Shown in pieces: positions 38,206 through 50,164 of a stretch of DNA of 64,000 nt (position 1 is its first letter; every line of letters starts with the position of its first letter). The stretch covers positions 992,001 through 1,056,000 of the forward strand of contig CATNEN010000033.1 in NCBI GenBank assembly GCA_950097015.1, written 5' to 3'. The stretch comes from Macrostomum hystrix. Taxonomy: Eukaryota > Platyhelminthes > Macrostomidae. The translations under genes were made by a program, and so were the position numbers. The notes under the pieces were generated by a model, which saw only the letters and a list, made by a program, of their open reading frames with translations, had not been told where the DNA came from and did no database searches.

Positions 38206-39883
38206 TTCGTGTTCACTCCCAGCGGCCCGCACCGGGTCGGATCGCTCGACCTGCAGACCGGTCCGCCAGAGTCCGGCGGCATCCTGGCCCGCCTGTTCTA
38301 TCCCACTCTGACCGAGCCGGGCGCCGGGCATCCTTACACGGAGCCGGAGTACGCCCGCGGTCTTCTAACCTTCGCCAACTGGGGCTCCTGGCTGACGGCC
38401 TTCCTCTGCTGGGGCTTCAACCGACTGCGGCTCTGCTGCGCCTGGCAAGCGGAGCCGCTGCGCTCAGCGGGGCCGCTGCCAGTTGTTGTCTTCTCCCACG
38501 GCCTTGGAGGTCAGCGGCACATCTACTCGTCCCTCTGCCTCGAGCTGGCCTCGCACGGTTTCCTAGTAGCCGCTGTTGAGCATCGCGACGGCTCCGCTTC
38601 GATGTCGTTCAGCGTCGATTCCGACGGAGCTAGCCGCAGCTGGCTGCCCATGGAGCGCGGACCCCTCAACGACTTTCCGCGACGCAATGCGCAGGTACTG
38701 CGGCGATCCGCGGAGTGCATTCGCCTAACTGAGACTGTGCTGGCGTTGGGCTGCGGGCAGCCGCCCGTTGCCAACCGCCTGCCCGCTGGGCTGGGCGGCT
38801 GCCCCGACAGCCTGTTAGCCAAGTTCCAGGTTGGTTCAAGCCAGTCAGTCGCGTTCTCATTCTCTGCCTCGTTCAATACGACGATGTGGTTTTTAAAAAA
38901 GTCATTTACATTTCTTTCATGAAGGGCCTAATTGACCCGAACCGGATCCACCTGATGGGTCATTCATTTGGCGCGGCCACTTCGCTTACAACTCTTGCCA
39001 CAAATCCGGATGCTGTTTTTAAGTGAGCAAAATTGTTAGACGAAAGGAGTGAGGTGTGTAGGAGTGAGGTGTGTAGGTCTGTAGGAGTGGGGTGTGTAGG
39101 AGTCAGGTGTAGCAGTAAGGTGGGTGGAAGGAGTGAGAAGGGTGAAGAAGTGAGGTGGGTGGAAGGAGTGAGGTGGCTGGAAGGAGTGAGGAGGGTGAAG
39201 GAGTGAGGTGGGATAAAAAAGTGAGTTCGTTGGAAGTTTGTGGCAGCACGAGGTGGTCATGTTATCGCTTTCTGTTTAGAACCTGCAGCCTGTTGGACAT
39301 CTGGATGCACCCAGTAGACCCCCAGCACTATGTCGGAGTGAATATTCCTGTGCTCTTCCTTAGCAACGAGATATTCCACTGGGACACGAATGCCAAGCGG
39401 GTGCAGGAGGTGCTGGACAACATTGACCGAGCGGATATGAAGACGAACCTGAGCATCAGGTCAGTTGGCAATTTTAACTGCTATTGTCAGAATGGCCGGA
39501 TTTTCCGCCTAGCCTATATGTAAAGAAATAAGATATAACTTTTCGGCACTACAGAGGCGCCAACCACGCGGCTCAAACGGACGCTGGTCTCTACCTGTCG
39601 GCCTGGATGTCTAGGAGAATGGGCCTCGCCGACGCGACGCATCCGCGGTTGGCGTTGCTGCTAACTGCCAGCGTCTGTCGGGCCTTCATCTCCCGACACG
39701 AGGGTGAGCATAGCACGAGTTTGAGTAGAGGGATCTTATTGCCAATGTGGTGCATAGTAGACAGCGAATTCTTAACAATTTTAAGGACTCAAACTGTTTG
39801 AAGAAGACGAGGCGCTGCTCAGAGGCGAGCATCCCCACTGCTTCCCTGGCATGACAATCAAGCCGAACGCAAGTGGCGAGTAA
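38206..39883 (+). CDS. PAFAH2: PAF-acetylhydrolase-like lipase (five exons seen, first exon missing)
   Basis: Exons 38206-38829, 38925-39022, 39280-39459, 39555-39703 and 39786-39883 join with correct phases into about 382 residues. The fold is alpha/beta hydrolase: VVVFSHGLGGQRHIYSSLCL (oxyanion region), LASHGFLVAAVEHRDGSAS, the nucleophile motif GHSFGAATS, catalytic Asp in LDIWMHP, and catalytic His in ANHAAQTD. This is the pattern of intracellular PAFAH-II and plasma Lp-PLA2, which cleave short or oxidised sn-2 acyl groups from phospholipids. The first visible exon has a good acceptor (cgacccgctcccgcag) and no in-frame ATG before it, so one or more short 5' exons lie upstream and were not found. 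Whether it is PAFAH2 or PLA2G7 depends on that missing N-terminus. Confidence 0.88.
39040..39245. repeat. GGAGTGAGGTG-type repeat in PAFAH intron 2
   Basis: Irregular repeats of AGGAGTGAGGTG with GTGTAGG or GTGGAAGG linkers fill most of the intron between exons 2 and 3. Confidence 0.8.
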
Positions 39884-40154
39884 GGTCTCTAATGCACTAC
39901 TTTCAAAGTTCAAAGTAGTGCGCTTGGTGCATAACGACAGAAATCTATATGATTGGAATCAGATTATTATTATTTTACCTGTGTCGTATCGTTGCTGTTC
40001 ATTCACTTTGTGATCATTTCGATTTTTAATATCCAATGAACGAACAAAACTAAATGGAAACAGAAAAAAATGTTATTTGCCTTCCTTTGAGGACTGACAC
40101 TCAAGTCACTCAAGCAACGGATTTTATTTCACTTTTTTACCTAATGAAGGACGT

Positions 40155-40790
40155 TTCAGACATACCCGGCTGTCTGGTGACCTACCAGACTGTCATGTGA
40201 CATGCCCGACTGTCAGGTGACATGCCCAACTGTCAGGTGACATACCTGACTGTCAGGTGACCTACCAGACTTTCATGTGACATACCCGACTGTCAGGTGA
40301 CATATCCGACTGTCAGGTGACATACCCGACTGTCAGGTGACATACCCGACTGTCAGGTGACATACCCGACTGTCAGGTGACATACCCGACTGTCAGGTGA
40401 CATACCCGACTGTCAGGTGACATATCCGACTGTCAGGTGACATATCCGACTGTCAGGTGACATACCCGACCGTCAGGTGACATACCCGACTGTCAGGTGA
40501 CATACCCGACTGTCAGGTGACCTACCAGACTTTCATGTGACATACCCAACTGTCAGGTGACATATCCGACTGTCAGGTGACATATCCGACTTTCATGTGA
40601 CTTACCCGACTGTCAGGTGACCTACCAGACTTTCATGTGACATACCCAACTGTCAGGTGACATACCCGACTGTCAGGTGACATACCCGACTGTCAGGTGA
40701 AATACGCGACTGTCAGGTGACATACCCGACTGTCAGGTGACATACCCGACTGTCAGGTGACATATCCGACTGTCAGGTGACTGTCGGGTA
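40155..40790. repeat. Tandem array, 20-bp unit, downstream of PAFAH
   Basis: About 31 copies of CATACCCGACTGTCAGGTGA in exact 20-bp register over about 620 bp. Variants are CCTACCAGACTTTCATGTGA and CATATCCGAC. Located 270 bp after the PAFAH stop codon. Confidence 0.95.
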
Positions 40791-41482
40791 AAATACAGAT
40801 TTCAACCAGTATATATTATACCCTCCATTTGTTTCTAACTGGTGAATTAATAAACCAGCTACTAAATTATCAACGCATTAGGTTTCTACAAAATAAGTTT
40901 ACTGTTGACTTGGAAGATTCGATTCAGATAAATTAAAACAACAAATGATTCAAACAAAGTTTCGATTGGCGTTAGATTATCACAATGGCGGAAATTGCTA
41001 TAAATTGTATAGTACAATAAAATATAACAATGAGATTCAAAATAAAATACTTGTACATTCAAATTAAAGATTCCAACAGAAAGTGGGGACCAAAGTATGA
41101 TGACAAATAGATTTTGATTGACTATGTTACAAAAAACAATTTTGACATGCAACAATTAATAAGCAAATTTTATTGCATTATTTACCTTAGCAGCAGGTGA
41201 AACTAGACTTTTGAATCAAACTAAAGCTGAGAAAGCTAGCAGTAAAATAGAAAACATAAAAAGCATGCGATCGACACACTCTCTAATAAAAACTACAGTT
41301 TAAGACAGCGATCGGATATATAAAAAGACTAACCGAAAGCTGAACAGGTTCGAGGACCAGTTAACTAGATAAAACAAATAGATAAACCTGACAAAAGCAG
41401 CCAAGTAAGACATTTTCTATGAGGAATGCAATATTATTGGGATTAGATTACCGTAAGATGTCTACTTCCGACTGTACAAAAA
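40791..41482. other. Intergenic DNA, no gene seen
   Basis: AT-rich spacer between two tandem arrays. An open frame on the minus strand (40886-41155) is AT-driven and unrecognised. Confidence 0.45.
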
Positions 41483-42057
41483 TGTACACAGGCTCTCAAC
41501 CAATCTAGACTAATGTACACAGGCTCACAATAATTCCAGACTAATGTACAGTCTCTCAACCAATCCAGACCAGTGTACAAAGGCTCTCAACCAGTCCAGA
41601 CTAATGTACACAGGCTCTCAACCAATCCAGACCAATGTACAAAGGCTCTCAACCAGTCCAGACTAATGTACACAGGCTCTCAACCAATCCAGACCAATGT
41701 ACAAAGGCTCTCAACCAGTCCAGACTAATGTACACAGGCTCTCAACCAGTCCAGACTAATGTACACAGGCTCTCAACCAGTCCAGACTAATGTACACAGG
41801 TTCTCAACCAATCCAGACCAGTGTACAAAGGCTCTCAACCAGTCCAGACTAATGTACACAGGCTCTCAACCAATCCAGACCAATGTACACAGGCTCTCAA
41901 CCAGTCCAGACTAATGTACACAGGCTCTCAACCAATCCAGACCAGTGTACAAAGGCTCTCAACCAATCCAGACTAATATACACAGGCTCTCAACCAATCC
42001 AGACCAATGTACACAGGCTCTCAACCAATCCAGACTAATGTACACAGGCTCTCAACT
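41483..42057. repeat. Tandem array, 31-bp unit with dimer pattern
   Basis: About nineteen copies of a 31-bp unit (TGTACACAGGCTCTCAACCA then ATCCAGACTAA). Two subtypes, ..CAGTCCAGACTAATGTACAC and ..CAATCCAGACCAATGTACAA, alternate through much of the array, giving a 62-bp dimer period. Confidence 0.93.
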
Positions 42058-42511
42058 CTATCGAAAAAATCACATTTTCGGAGAAAAAGAGAGCAGCATA
42101 GCATTTAAGAGTTATAAATATATATAAGGCATCATACTTCAGTTGCTGCTTGTACTAACTCACAGTCGCTCAGTCAGCTTGTTATCAGGAGGTGATTGGC
42201 AGCTTGGACATGATTTTAACTCACAAAATACAATCAATCACACAAATTAATTTCAGACTACACAGCGGTGAAGCAGCTTATTAATAAAGAAAATACTTTT
42301 TACACAAACAACATAAAATGGAAGAAAATAAGACACACTCATCATAACATGTTCAGTCGTGACTAGATATAAAAAACACGAATTCTGACAATGCGCGTTA
42401 GTGGAAAAAAATGATAGTATTCAAATCATAAACATTACAAGCATTAATACTCACACTCCGTAAGTTCTCCTCAAAAAATGATTCAGACAACACACGACTG
42501 TCTAGCTGGGG

Positions 42512-43972
42512 CTAGTCCATGATGGGTAGGTCCTGGAATGAGTAGCCCTCGTGGCCGTGATAGGCTCGCAGTACGTAAACCAGGTGGTAAACTGAGGGTG
42601 AGTAAAGTGAAAATTGGCTATTTGTAATTCTATCATCATCGAATACTAATAAAATTCCTAAAATTAAATAACTCTAGCTCCAATTACCGAGTTCTAACAC
42701 ACAGTAGAAATACTTATAACTAATATCAGCTAAACTTACTGCCCGGAATAAAGATGATCACTCCGCCGACTATGAAGATGGCGCTGAAGTTCGGATGCGG
42801 CGGCGCAGTCAGTATGTAAACGCCTACTATTAGTAGCACTGTGGGAGAGTGGAAGTTCACGGAACAGGTTTATTGTGTGTACATGGCATGATGCAGGATA
42901 CTGACAAGATGCTGACATAACGCAAAAAGGTGACAAGTCTGCCCACTGTCAAGTTCTGAGGCCAATGCACTAAAAGTTAATCGAGGATGTCCTCCCGATC
43001 CATCCTCCTCTCGGTCGGGCTTCGATGCGGCCAGTGATCGTCAATGTTCCAATGATGTGCGCTGATGTCCTTCGACAAATGCCCAATTGACGACCGAGAA
43101 GCTGCCAGTCATCGCCACGCTCAAAAGCACTAACCAATCTCTGGCGATCCACCACCGAAATCTTCATATAAGGGCCTCTCTGAGCCATCTCAGTCTCAGT
43201 CTCTGTCTCTGTCTCAAGGCGAATTTCACGCAGCTTTAGCGAAAATTGGTTGCGGGAATCGGATATGTCTATGGGCCAAACCGGTTAAGGCTGAAGAAAG
43301 GCGTCACTTTGGCATTGGCAAAATAGACGCAGTTTTGGCAAAATTGGTCGCTGAAAGTTTCATGTCTATAGGTAACTTCTTGTTGGCTTACCAACGCCAA
43401 AAGTGCAGAAGAATGAGGACAGCAAAATGAGGCGGCAGTGATGCTGAATCTCCGGATGAGAGAGCCAGCTGAAGTTTAAATGAATAAAACAGTAAAGGAA
43501 AGTTGGCTAGAAGCTAAAATAATTATTCCGAATACTCACCCAGGCCCATACTTAAGCAGCGGCTCCTTAATAACATCCAGGCGCGACGAACCAGCTGAAC
43601 GATATGTTCGCCTTTTAAAACTGAACCTCGTGCTGGGCATTGGGCCAATGTCTGCCTGTTCGACACTAGAATTTGAAATGGTATGAATTACATGCGGAAT
43701 GTTACGTGACACTTTACTCAACAATCATCGTATTTGATTAATCAAATTATAAAAACAGCATCATTGGCTCACTCTTCTATTACTGCAGCATTCTGGGAGG
43801 TGCCAGGCATGTCGCACACAATCTTAAAGTAGATTTTTTAAAGTTAATTTTACGTCAATTATAGGCAGCTACAAGAAATAATTTAGACACTGCTTACTCT
43901 ATTGATGGCAGCATCATTAAGTGCCTGGGCTCCATTTACAGTTCCATATTGAAATTGTGAGTCTTGAGACAT
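42512..43972 (-). CDS. TMEM134: TMEM134/TMEM230-family membrane protein (six exons)
   Basis: Exons 43972-43898, 43822-43773, 43665-43540, 43468-43392, 42838-42740 and 42591-42512 join with consistent phases into 168 residues. The N-terminal half is soluble and polar. The C-terminal half has two membrane helices (RLILLSSFFCTFGVVLLIVG and NFSAIFIVGGVIIFIPG) followed by YHLVYVLRAYHGHEGYSFQD. The PG-x-YH motif and aromatic tail match the small two-pass TMEM134/TMEM230 family; TMEM230 is linked to secretory and recycling vesicle traffic. Length and the SHPEIQHHCR segment before the first helix fit TMEM134 (195 aa in human) better than TMEM230 (120 aa). A splice acceptor lies 25 bases upstream of the ATG. 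All exons are short (50-126 nt). Confidence 0.75.
42970..43188 (-). pseudogene. Transposase helix-turn-helix fragment in TMEM134-like intron
   Basis: A 72-codon ORF (RGPYMKISVVDRQRLVSAFE, GDDWQLLGRQLGICRRTSAH, GRIEARPRGGW) that looks like the N-terminal DNA-binding region of IS630/Tc1-type DDE transposases. No DDE catalytic part follows and no inverted repeats were found around it. It lies wholly inside the intron between exons 4 and 5, on the same strand as the host gene. I call it a relic; domestication is not excluded. Confidence 0.45.
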
Positions 43973-43997
43973 CTCTAAGAGTAACTTTAGGATCTGG

Positions 43998-45013
43998 CTG
44001 AAACAATTAGAAAGTAGTTTTTAACAAAATGATAAGTACCTTGTGCACTAAGATAATTTTAAAACCTCTACTATTTATACATAAACCATATATGAACAAT
44101 TTTATTAATAATTTCTTAAAATTTAAAATTATGTTTAAACTTATGAAAAAAAAATTCTGTGAAGTAACTTGTTAGTGTGAAAAATACATTTTAGTAAAAA
44201 TGCTACTATAGCCAACACACTTATATTTTTATATGAAATATTTTCATTAACTCAATTTATATTTTTATAGCCTCAAAGTAGCATCACTAAGCCAAGGGCC
44301 ACACTTGTGCATTATTTAACTTATGCTCTATGCATGGTATTCTAAGTAATTATTTTAACTTGTAGCTAACTAAGTTTGTAAATATCTATTGCTGAATTTT
44401 TTTTTAAGTATGTTGGTGTTGATAGGGGTAGATCAAGGAAAACTAAAGGGTGGAAAAGGGATATAAAAATACCACAAAGGGCTACAGACTCCAAATTTTA
44501 ATCCTCCCTATTGGCACTCCCTAATAGCACCCTTATTGCCCCCTCACAGCAGCCTGTTGACACAATGGCAAGCTTTAAGTTAAGCCCCCCCCAAAAGAAA
44601 AGGCTGATAATAGGGCCTAGTTAGCTGACACAATTTTAGAAAAAAACTTATAAAATAAAAAAATGACATTCTTCTATTAGCCTACTATTCTACCTTGATT
44701 TTTTGTCTAGCAAAAAAAAACAAAATATATAAATCAAAAGGCCTAGAATTAAATCAAATTATAAAAATTGTGAATTCAATAGAGTTAGATTGATATAGTC
44801 CTTATTGTTATTATATCCTTAACCAGTAGGCCCTATCAATATCAATATCAATTACCTATGAGCTTACAAAGCCAGTTAGTTAAAGTAGGCCTAACCTTTA
44901 AAATTTAAATATCATAGGCCTATAGCAACAACTTTCTTAATATAGCTAAAAATGCTAGCTAGTTACTTAGTGAGACAATAACTATAATTAGAAAATTTAT
45001 CTACACTCACTGT
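43998..45013. other. Intergenic DNA, no gene seen
   Basis: AT-rich spacer upstream of the TMEM134-like gene. Nothing supported. Confidence 0.45.
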
Positions 45014-45263
45014 CATACAGGTGCAACCTCCCAAATCTTAGCCGGCTGTGCAACTTAGTTTTTGCTCTATTTATGACTTAGTTTGCTCTCATTTGCTCTA
45101 TTTTTCTCTCCCCCTTTTCCTCTTCTTCATGCCTTCCTTTTTTGTCCCTTGGTCCCCCTTTGATTTTTTTGCACTTGGTTGATTGGTTTTTGCAACTTTC
45201 CTTGCTTGGCCCTCATTTCACCCGGCCGATTTGGCTGGGTCAGCCTGGTGTTGCGCATGTATG
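45014..45263. mobile_element. Short TIR element, copy 2 (hAT-like MITE)
   Basis: 250 bp, clearly homologous to 34916-35195 along its whole length (shared CTCCCAAATCTTAGC, CTTCATGCCTTCCTTTTTTG, CACCCGGCCG, GTGTTGCGCATGTATG). It is flanked by a perfect CTCACTGT duplication (45006-45013 and 45264-45271). The left end has diverged from the TIR consensus (CATACAGGTGCAACC). Confidence 0.88.
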
Positions 45264-46032
45264 CTCACTGTAATAATAATTTTATGTAATAGCAATAATA
45301 CTCTACTATACTTTAATTATTTAAGTAGCTTGTTTATTAACCTCTTGGCTTGAATACAAAAAGCCAAAATATGGCTAGGCCTAGGCCTGGATAATGTAAG
45401 ACACTTTCAGTTTTTGACAAGGCAATAAATAAATGTACTGACTCATAGAAGATGACAGCTATTGGGCTTATTAACTGTTTGCTAGTTTATTAAGGGCAGC
45501 ATAAAAGCAAACATATAGCTATTAAGTAAAACTAGGCCTATAATTAGTGTAATAGAGCGAAAATAAGCATACTGTATCTTGTATTTGAAATTCAATATTT
45601 TCTAAGAAACTAAAATTCAATTCCAATAAATGTTTTACTGCACCCGAATGTTTGTTTTACCGCACTCAATTGTTTTACTGCACCCGAATGTTTGTTTTAC
45701 TGCACCCGAATAATTTCGCACAAATGTTTGTTATAATTACAAGGTAGGGAAAATACTATAAATACATGAGAAGTGAGGGAAGGAAAACTTAACCTTGTCA
45801 AGAGCAGAAAATATCCAAAAGACTTGAAGGTTCAAATAAGTAATCTTTCAGATTAAGTGTTCATAAAAGAGTTATTCATTTGATATAAAGAGAGATATAA
45901 AGAAAGAGCTGTAATCCTTAGATCATTGGTAACACCTTAAAAGCGGACTAAACATAGCAAACCAGAACCTGCTTAACAAGCTAATATATAATTCTATACA
46001 ATTGTATGAAATAAGTACATTAGAACTCGGTT
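45264..46032. other. Intergenic DNA next to the LTR element
   Basis: AT-rich. A short repeat (TGTTTTACTGCACCCGAATG, about four partial copies) is present near 45630-45720. No gene. Confidence 0.45.
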
Positions 46033-46259
46033 TGTAGAGGATCAGAACTCTAGCATATATTTGTGGGTAGCTCTCTAGCTTGCGAGCAGAAAGTTAAACA
46101 ACAAAACTCGCGCGACAAGTGCCTTCATCTAAGTCGCAACTGTGCGTCAGACTAAGGACCATAGACGATAACTAAGTCAACAAGGGTTTGGGGGAAACGA
46201 TGGCGATCAAGTGGCCTGGCAAAGTACTGGCCGAAATCTTCGCTTTTAGGTCCGCTACA
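46033..46259 (-). repeat. 3' LTR of the CsRn1-type element
   Basis: 227 bp, with TGTA..TACA ends as read on either strand. It differs from the other LTR at two sites (AAACGATGG versus AAACAATGG, and GGCCGAAAT versus GGCCAAAAT). Confidence 0.95.
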
Positions 46260-46273
46260 TCACCCTCCCCCAG
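46260..46273 (-). promoter_or_regulatory. Polypurine tract
   Basis: On the minus strand GGGGGAGGGTGA immediately precedes the 3' LTR, the expected position of the plus-strand DNA primer. Confidence 0.75.
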
Positions 46274-46280
46274 CACGGCG

Positions 46281-49200
46281 CTACGATGAGAAGTGCGTCG
46301 GGCGACAACGACGGGGCGGCAGGAAACGGCGGTCCGCCGGTTCGCCTGTCGCTAGGTGGGTCCTTGGCGGTCTGGCAAACGGGTGGTGCTCCGTAGTGGT
46401 CTCCGTCCCCGGGTCAGGTAGAGGGTGCGTTGACGGAACGGTCGAGCGGGTGGGTCGACCTCTGCGCCGGATGTCCGGCGGTGGGACGGGATCGGACGGG
46501 TCTAGGACCGCTGGCTTTAGCCGGTCCACGGAAACATGGTCCTGACGCGTGCCGAGATCGAGAAGGAAAGTCTTGGTGTAGCGCTGAAGGACTCGGAAAG
46601 GTCCGGTGTATGGTTTCTGGAACGGCGCGCGGTAGCCATCCCGGCGGATGAACACAAAGGGGCATGTAGCCAGGGCGCCCAACTCCGATGCCTGTCGGTT
46701 GCCATGTGGGACGGTCGGCTGAGGACGGAAAGCTTGAATGGCGGCGCGCAGGTTGGTGAGGAACGTGCTGTGCAGTGCTGTTGGTGGGCCAACCTGTATG
46801 CACTCGCCAGGCAAAAGCAACGGGGCGCCATACACCAACTCGGCCGACGACGAGTGAAGGTCCTCTTTGGGTGCCGTCCGGATGCCCAACAGGACCCACG
46901 GCAACTCGTCCGTCCAGTTCGGACTGGAAAGGCGTGCCATGAGTGACGCTTTGAGCTGGCGATGGAAACGCTCGACTAAACCGTTGGACTGCGGGTGAAA
47001 CGCTGTGGTGTGATGCACGTGCATGCCGAGCAGTTTGGAAACGGCGGTCCACAGTTCGGAGGTAAAATTCGGGCCCCTGTCGGTGGTGATGTCACTGGGG
47101 ACTCCGAATCGAGCGATCCAGGTAGAAATGAAAACGGATGCACAGGCGCTGGCGGACGTGTCAGTGATGGGTATCGCCTCAGGCCAGCGCGTAAAACGGT
47201 CGACCATCGTCAGCAGGTGCGTGAACCCGTGGGACTGCGGCAGGGGACCAACAAGGTCGATGTGGACGTGGGCGAAACGGCTGGTCGGTACCGGGATTAT
47301 GTCCGGCGTTGTCGTGTTATGCCGATGGACCTTGGCTTGTTGGCACGGAAGGCAACAGCGAGCCCACTGGCTCACGTCTCGGTTGAGACCGGGCCAGACG
47401 AATTTAGCTGCGATGAGGCGACGAGTGCTGCGGATGGAGGGATGGGCTAATCCGTGGACCGCATCGAAAACGGCACGACGGAAACTCACTGGCACCAACG
47501 GGCGCGGGCGCCCGGTCGACATGTCACAAAGCAATTCCAAATCAGGATGCATGGTGACGAGCTCGAGCTTGAGACTGGGAGTCGCCGTCGGCATTACCAG
47601 CTGGTGCTGCTCTTTCGCCAATGCCGCATAGTCCACTCCTGGCAACAATGTGTGCACACTTGCTACTGTGCAACGGGATAGAGCGTCTGCAACTGAGTTG
47701 TCCTTACCGGCGACGTGTCGAATGTCCGTGCTGAACTCCGACACTGACGCTAGATGCCGCTGTTGTCGTGCGGACCAAGGATCCGATAACTTGGACATCG
47801 CGGATGTCAGCGGCTTGTGATCCGTGTAGATTGTGAAAACGCGTCCTTCGAGGAAATAACGGAAATGCCGTGTGGCCAAATATAGCGCCAGTAACTCCCG
47901 GTCGAACGCACTGTATTTCTGTTCCGCGGGACGCAATTGTCGGCTGAAAAAGGCGAGTGGTTGCCACCCGCCAGCAATTCGCTGTTCCAAGACCGCGCCA
48001 ACGGCCGTGTCCGAGGCGTCGACGGTCAGGGCCGTCTGCGCAGTGGGCCTAGGGTGTGCCAGTAAAGTGGACTGAGCTAGGGCCTGTTTGGTGGCGGTGA
48101 AAGCATCGAGTAGACTGGGCGTCCACTGCACAAGTCGGCTCTTACTGGCAATGGCGGCGTAAATGGGGCGTAGCAACTGGGCGGCATGTGGAACAAATCG
48201 GTGGTAGAAGTTCACCATACCGGCGAATTCTTGCAAGCCTTTGATTGTGGTCGGAGGTGCAAACTTGACGACCGCATCGACCTTGTCTGGCAGAGGCCAG
48301 GCGCCGCTTTGATTGATTCTGTGGCCCAAGAAATCGATCTCGGTACGTCCGAACTGGCATTTGGCCGGATTCAACAGCAGACCGTTGTCGACTAGGCGGC
48401 GGAACAAGGTGCGTAGGTGCTCCACGTGCTGCGTTTGGTCGCTGCTGGCCACTAGGAAATCGTCCAAGTAGGCGAAAACGAAAGGCAAATCCTGGCTGAT
48501 AGAGTCCACGAGTCGCTGGAATGTCTGTGCAGCGTTCTTGAGTCCGAAAGGCATGCGGAGGAACTCAAAGAGTCCAAACGGTGTGATGATGGCCGTTTTA
48601 GGGATGTCAATTTCCGCCACTGGTATCTGGTGGTAGCCTCGGACCAGGTCAATCTTTGAGAAAATGGTACTGCCGGCCAGGTGCGCGGAAAAATCCTGAA
48701 TGTTCGGTACCGGGTAACGATCGGGTACAGTGGCGCCATTGAGCCGTCGGAAATCGCCGCAGGGACGCCAGCCTCCAGACGACTTCGGCACCATGTGGAG
48801 CGGTGATGACCAGGGGCTGTCGGACCGACGAATGATGCCGAGCTGTTCCAGGGTACGGAATTCCGCTTTAGCTATGGCCAACTTGTCGGGTGCTAGGCAG
48901 CGTGCGCGGGCATGGGTTTGGGGGCCTTGCGTCTGAATGAAATGTTCGACGCCGTGGCGTGGTTGTGCCCGTTGAAAACTCGGCTCCGTGAGCGACGGAA
49001 ACTCCGCCAACAACGTACTGTACGGGTCGCGGGCGACGGCGGCCGCCAGCCGAGGTGCTGTGCCGCAACCGAGGAGCAGATGTGTGCTGGCCAGTGAGTG
49101 GGAGTCCAGCAGGCGGCGGTTAGGTAAGTCGACCAACAGTCCGTGGTGTAACAGGAAATCAGCGCCGATGAGGGGGCGCGACACTTCGGCAAGAATGAAA

Positions 49201-49523
49201 GGCCAGGTGCAGGTTCGAACGCCTAGGTCGAGAGTGATGGTGCGACTGCCAAATGTACGGATCGGGCTGCCGTTGGCGGCGAGGAGCGGTGGTCCAGGGG
49301 TGATTGTACGCGCATCGACCCCGGCTGCAGGAAAAAGACTCACTTCTGCACCGGTATCCACTAGAAAACGCCGACCTGTGTGTATGTCCGGGATAAGCAA
49401 AAGATTGTTGTTCTCGCCGGTCGTCGAGGTGTTTATTGACGACCGGCCTGGCCGTTTCCCTGGAACTTGCAGGGTGGCTCGCAACGGCGGGCCTTGGCAC
49501 CGAACTTGCGATGGAAGAAACAC
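46281..49523 (-). CDS. pol: Pol polyprotein: protease, reverse transcriptase, RNase H, integrase
   Basis: An uninterrupted frame of 1080 codons. Domains in order: aspartic protease ([10 protein letters not shown], about residue 55), reverse transcriptase ([13 protein letters not shown] about 290, then [11 protein letters not shown] with the YLDD box), RNase H ([13 protein letters not shown] and [10 protein letters not shown]), integrase zinc domain (HGLAHPS..C..C about 690-730), then the DDE core ([31 protein letters not shown]). The C-terminal tail is Pro/Arg-rich, without an obvious chromodomain. It is in the -1 frame relative to gag and overlaps it by about 90 nt. It has no convincing ATG of its own, so expression by -1 frameshifting is likely. 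Confidence 0.95.
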   Translation of the reverse strand: MFLPSQVRCQGPPLRATLQVPGKRPGRSSINTSTTGENNNLLLIPDIHTGRRFLVDTGAEVSLFPAAGVDARTITPGPPLLAANGSPIRTFGSRTITLDLGVRTCTWPFILAEVSRPLIGADFLLHHGLLVDLPNRRLLDSHSLASTHLLLGCGTAPRLAAAVARDPYSTLLAEFPSLTEPSFQRAQPRHGVEHFIQTQGPQTHARARCLAPDKLAIAKAEFRTLEQLGIIRRSDSPWSSPLHMVPKSSGGWRPCGDFRRLNGATVPDRYPVPNIQDFSAHLAGSTIFSKIDLVRGYHQIPVAEIDIPKTAIITPFGLFEFLRMPFGLKNAAQTFQRLVDSISQDLPFVFAYLDDFLVASSDQTQHVEHLRTLFRRLVDNGLLLNPAKCQFGRTEIDFLGHRINQSGAWPLPDKVDAVVKFAPPTTIKGLQEFAGMVNFYHRFVPHAAQLLRPIYAAIASKSRLVQWTPSLLDAFTATKQALAQSTLLAHPRPTAQTALTVDASDTAVGAVLEQRIAGGWQPLAFFSRQLRPAEQKYSAFDRELLALYLATRHFRYFLEGRVFTIYTDHKPLTSAMSKLSDPWSARQQRHLASVSEFSTDIRHVAGKDNSVADALSRCTVASVHTLLPGVDYAALAKEQHQLVMPTATPSLKLELVTMHPDLELLCDMSTGRPRPLVPVSFRRAVFDAVHGLAHPSIRSTRRLIAAKFVWPGLNRDVSQWARCCLPCQQAKVHRHNTTTPDIIPVPTSRFAHVHIDLVGPLPQSHGFTHLLTMVDRFTRWPEAIPITDTSASACASVFISTWIARFGVPSDITTDRGPNFTSELWTAVSKLLGMHVHHTTAFHPQSNGLVERFHRQLKASLMARLSSPNWTDELPWVLLGIRTAPKEDLHSSSAELVYGAPLLLPGECIQVGPPTALHSTFLTNLRAAIQAFRPQPTVPHGNRQASELGALATCPFVFIRRDGYRAPFQKPYTGPFRVLQRYTKTFLLDLGTRQDHVSVDRLKPAVLDPSDPVPPPDIRRRGRPTRSTVPSTHPLPDPGTETTTEHHPFARPPRTHLATGEPADRRFLPPRRCRPTHFSS

Positions 49524-50128
49524 AAGTCGTGTTGCTCGTCAGAGGGTGGATGTCGGATGGGTCGACGTCTGTCGTTGCGGCGGTGATGCGCAGCAGCGAC
49601 TAAGGGCAGTTGTTCAGCCAGCTGGGCGGTGGCGATCACCGGCTGGGGGCGGCAGGCCCACAGCTCGTCGGCACGTTGTGCGACCGCCCTTGGATCGGCA
49701 AAATCGGCGGACACCAGCGCCAATCGGATGTCGCTTGGAAACTGTTGGCGGAACAACTCCTCAAACAGCAAGCAGGGCCGGTGGTCGCCGAGCAAAGCGA
49801 GCATTTCGTCCATGAGCTGGGACGGTTTCCTATCGCCCAACCCCGACACGCTCAATAACTGGCTGGCACGCTGCTGTCGTGAAAGGCTGTAGGTGTTGAG
49901 AAGGCGGGCCTTTAGCTTTTCGTATTTCTGGGCATCGGGGGCGTTCTCGAGCACATCTAGGAGACGCTCTGCTGTTTGCTGGTCCAATGCCGCCACTAGA
50001 TGGCAGTACTTAGTCGTATCTAGGGTGACGTTCTGGAGGCTAAACTGCGCCTCGGCTTGGATGAACCAGGCGCGTGGTTGTGAAGTCCAAAACGCTGGAA
50101 GCTTCACGGTGACAGCAGATTCGGTCAT
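49433..50128 (-). CDS. gag: Gag protein with CHCC zinc knuckle
   Basis: 231 residues from the ATG at 50128; the frame is open back to the primer-binding site. The N-terminal part ([54 protein letters not shown]) is typical of small invertebrate gypsy Gags. The C-terminus carries a C-x2-H-x9-C-x3-C cluster ([18 protein letters not shown]), the unusual CHCC form known from the CsRn1 branch, in place of the common CCHC. It packages RNA in the cytoplasmic particle. Confidence 0.9.
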   Translation of the reverse strand: MTESAVTVKLPAFWTSQPRAWFIQAEAQFSLQNVTLDTTKYCHLVAALDQQTAERLLDVLENAPDAQKYEKLKARLLNTYSLSRQQRASQLLSVSGLGDRKPSQLMDEMLALLGDHRPCLLFEELFRQQFPSDIRLALVSADFADPRAVAQRADELWACRPQPVIATAQLAEQLPLVAAAHHRRNDRRRPIRHPPSDEQHDLCFFHRKFGAKARRCEPPCKFQGNGQAGRQ

Positions 50129-50148
50129 CCTCAAGCAGTCGGTTGAGG

Positions 50149-50163
50149 ACGTCGGGCTCACCA
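50149..50163 (-). promoter_or_regulatory. Primer-binding site, tRNA-Trp-like
   Basis: On the minus strand, one base after the 5' LTR, TGGTGAGCCCGACGT matches the complement of the tRNA-Trp 3' end at all but one position. CsRn1-type elements are reported to use tRNA-Trp. Confidence 0.75.
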
Positions 50164-50164
50164 A

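Noticed and set aside
46414-49815. Several ORFs antisense to or overlapping pol
   Set aside because: Shadow frames of a GC-rich retrotransposon coding sequence without recognisable domains.
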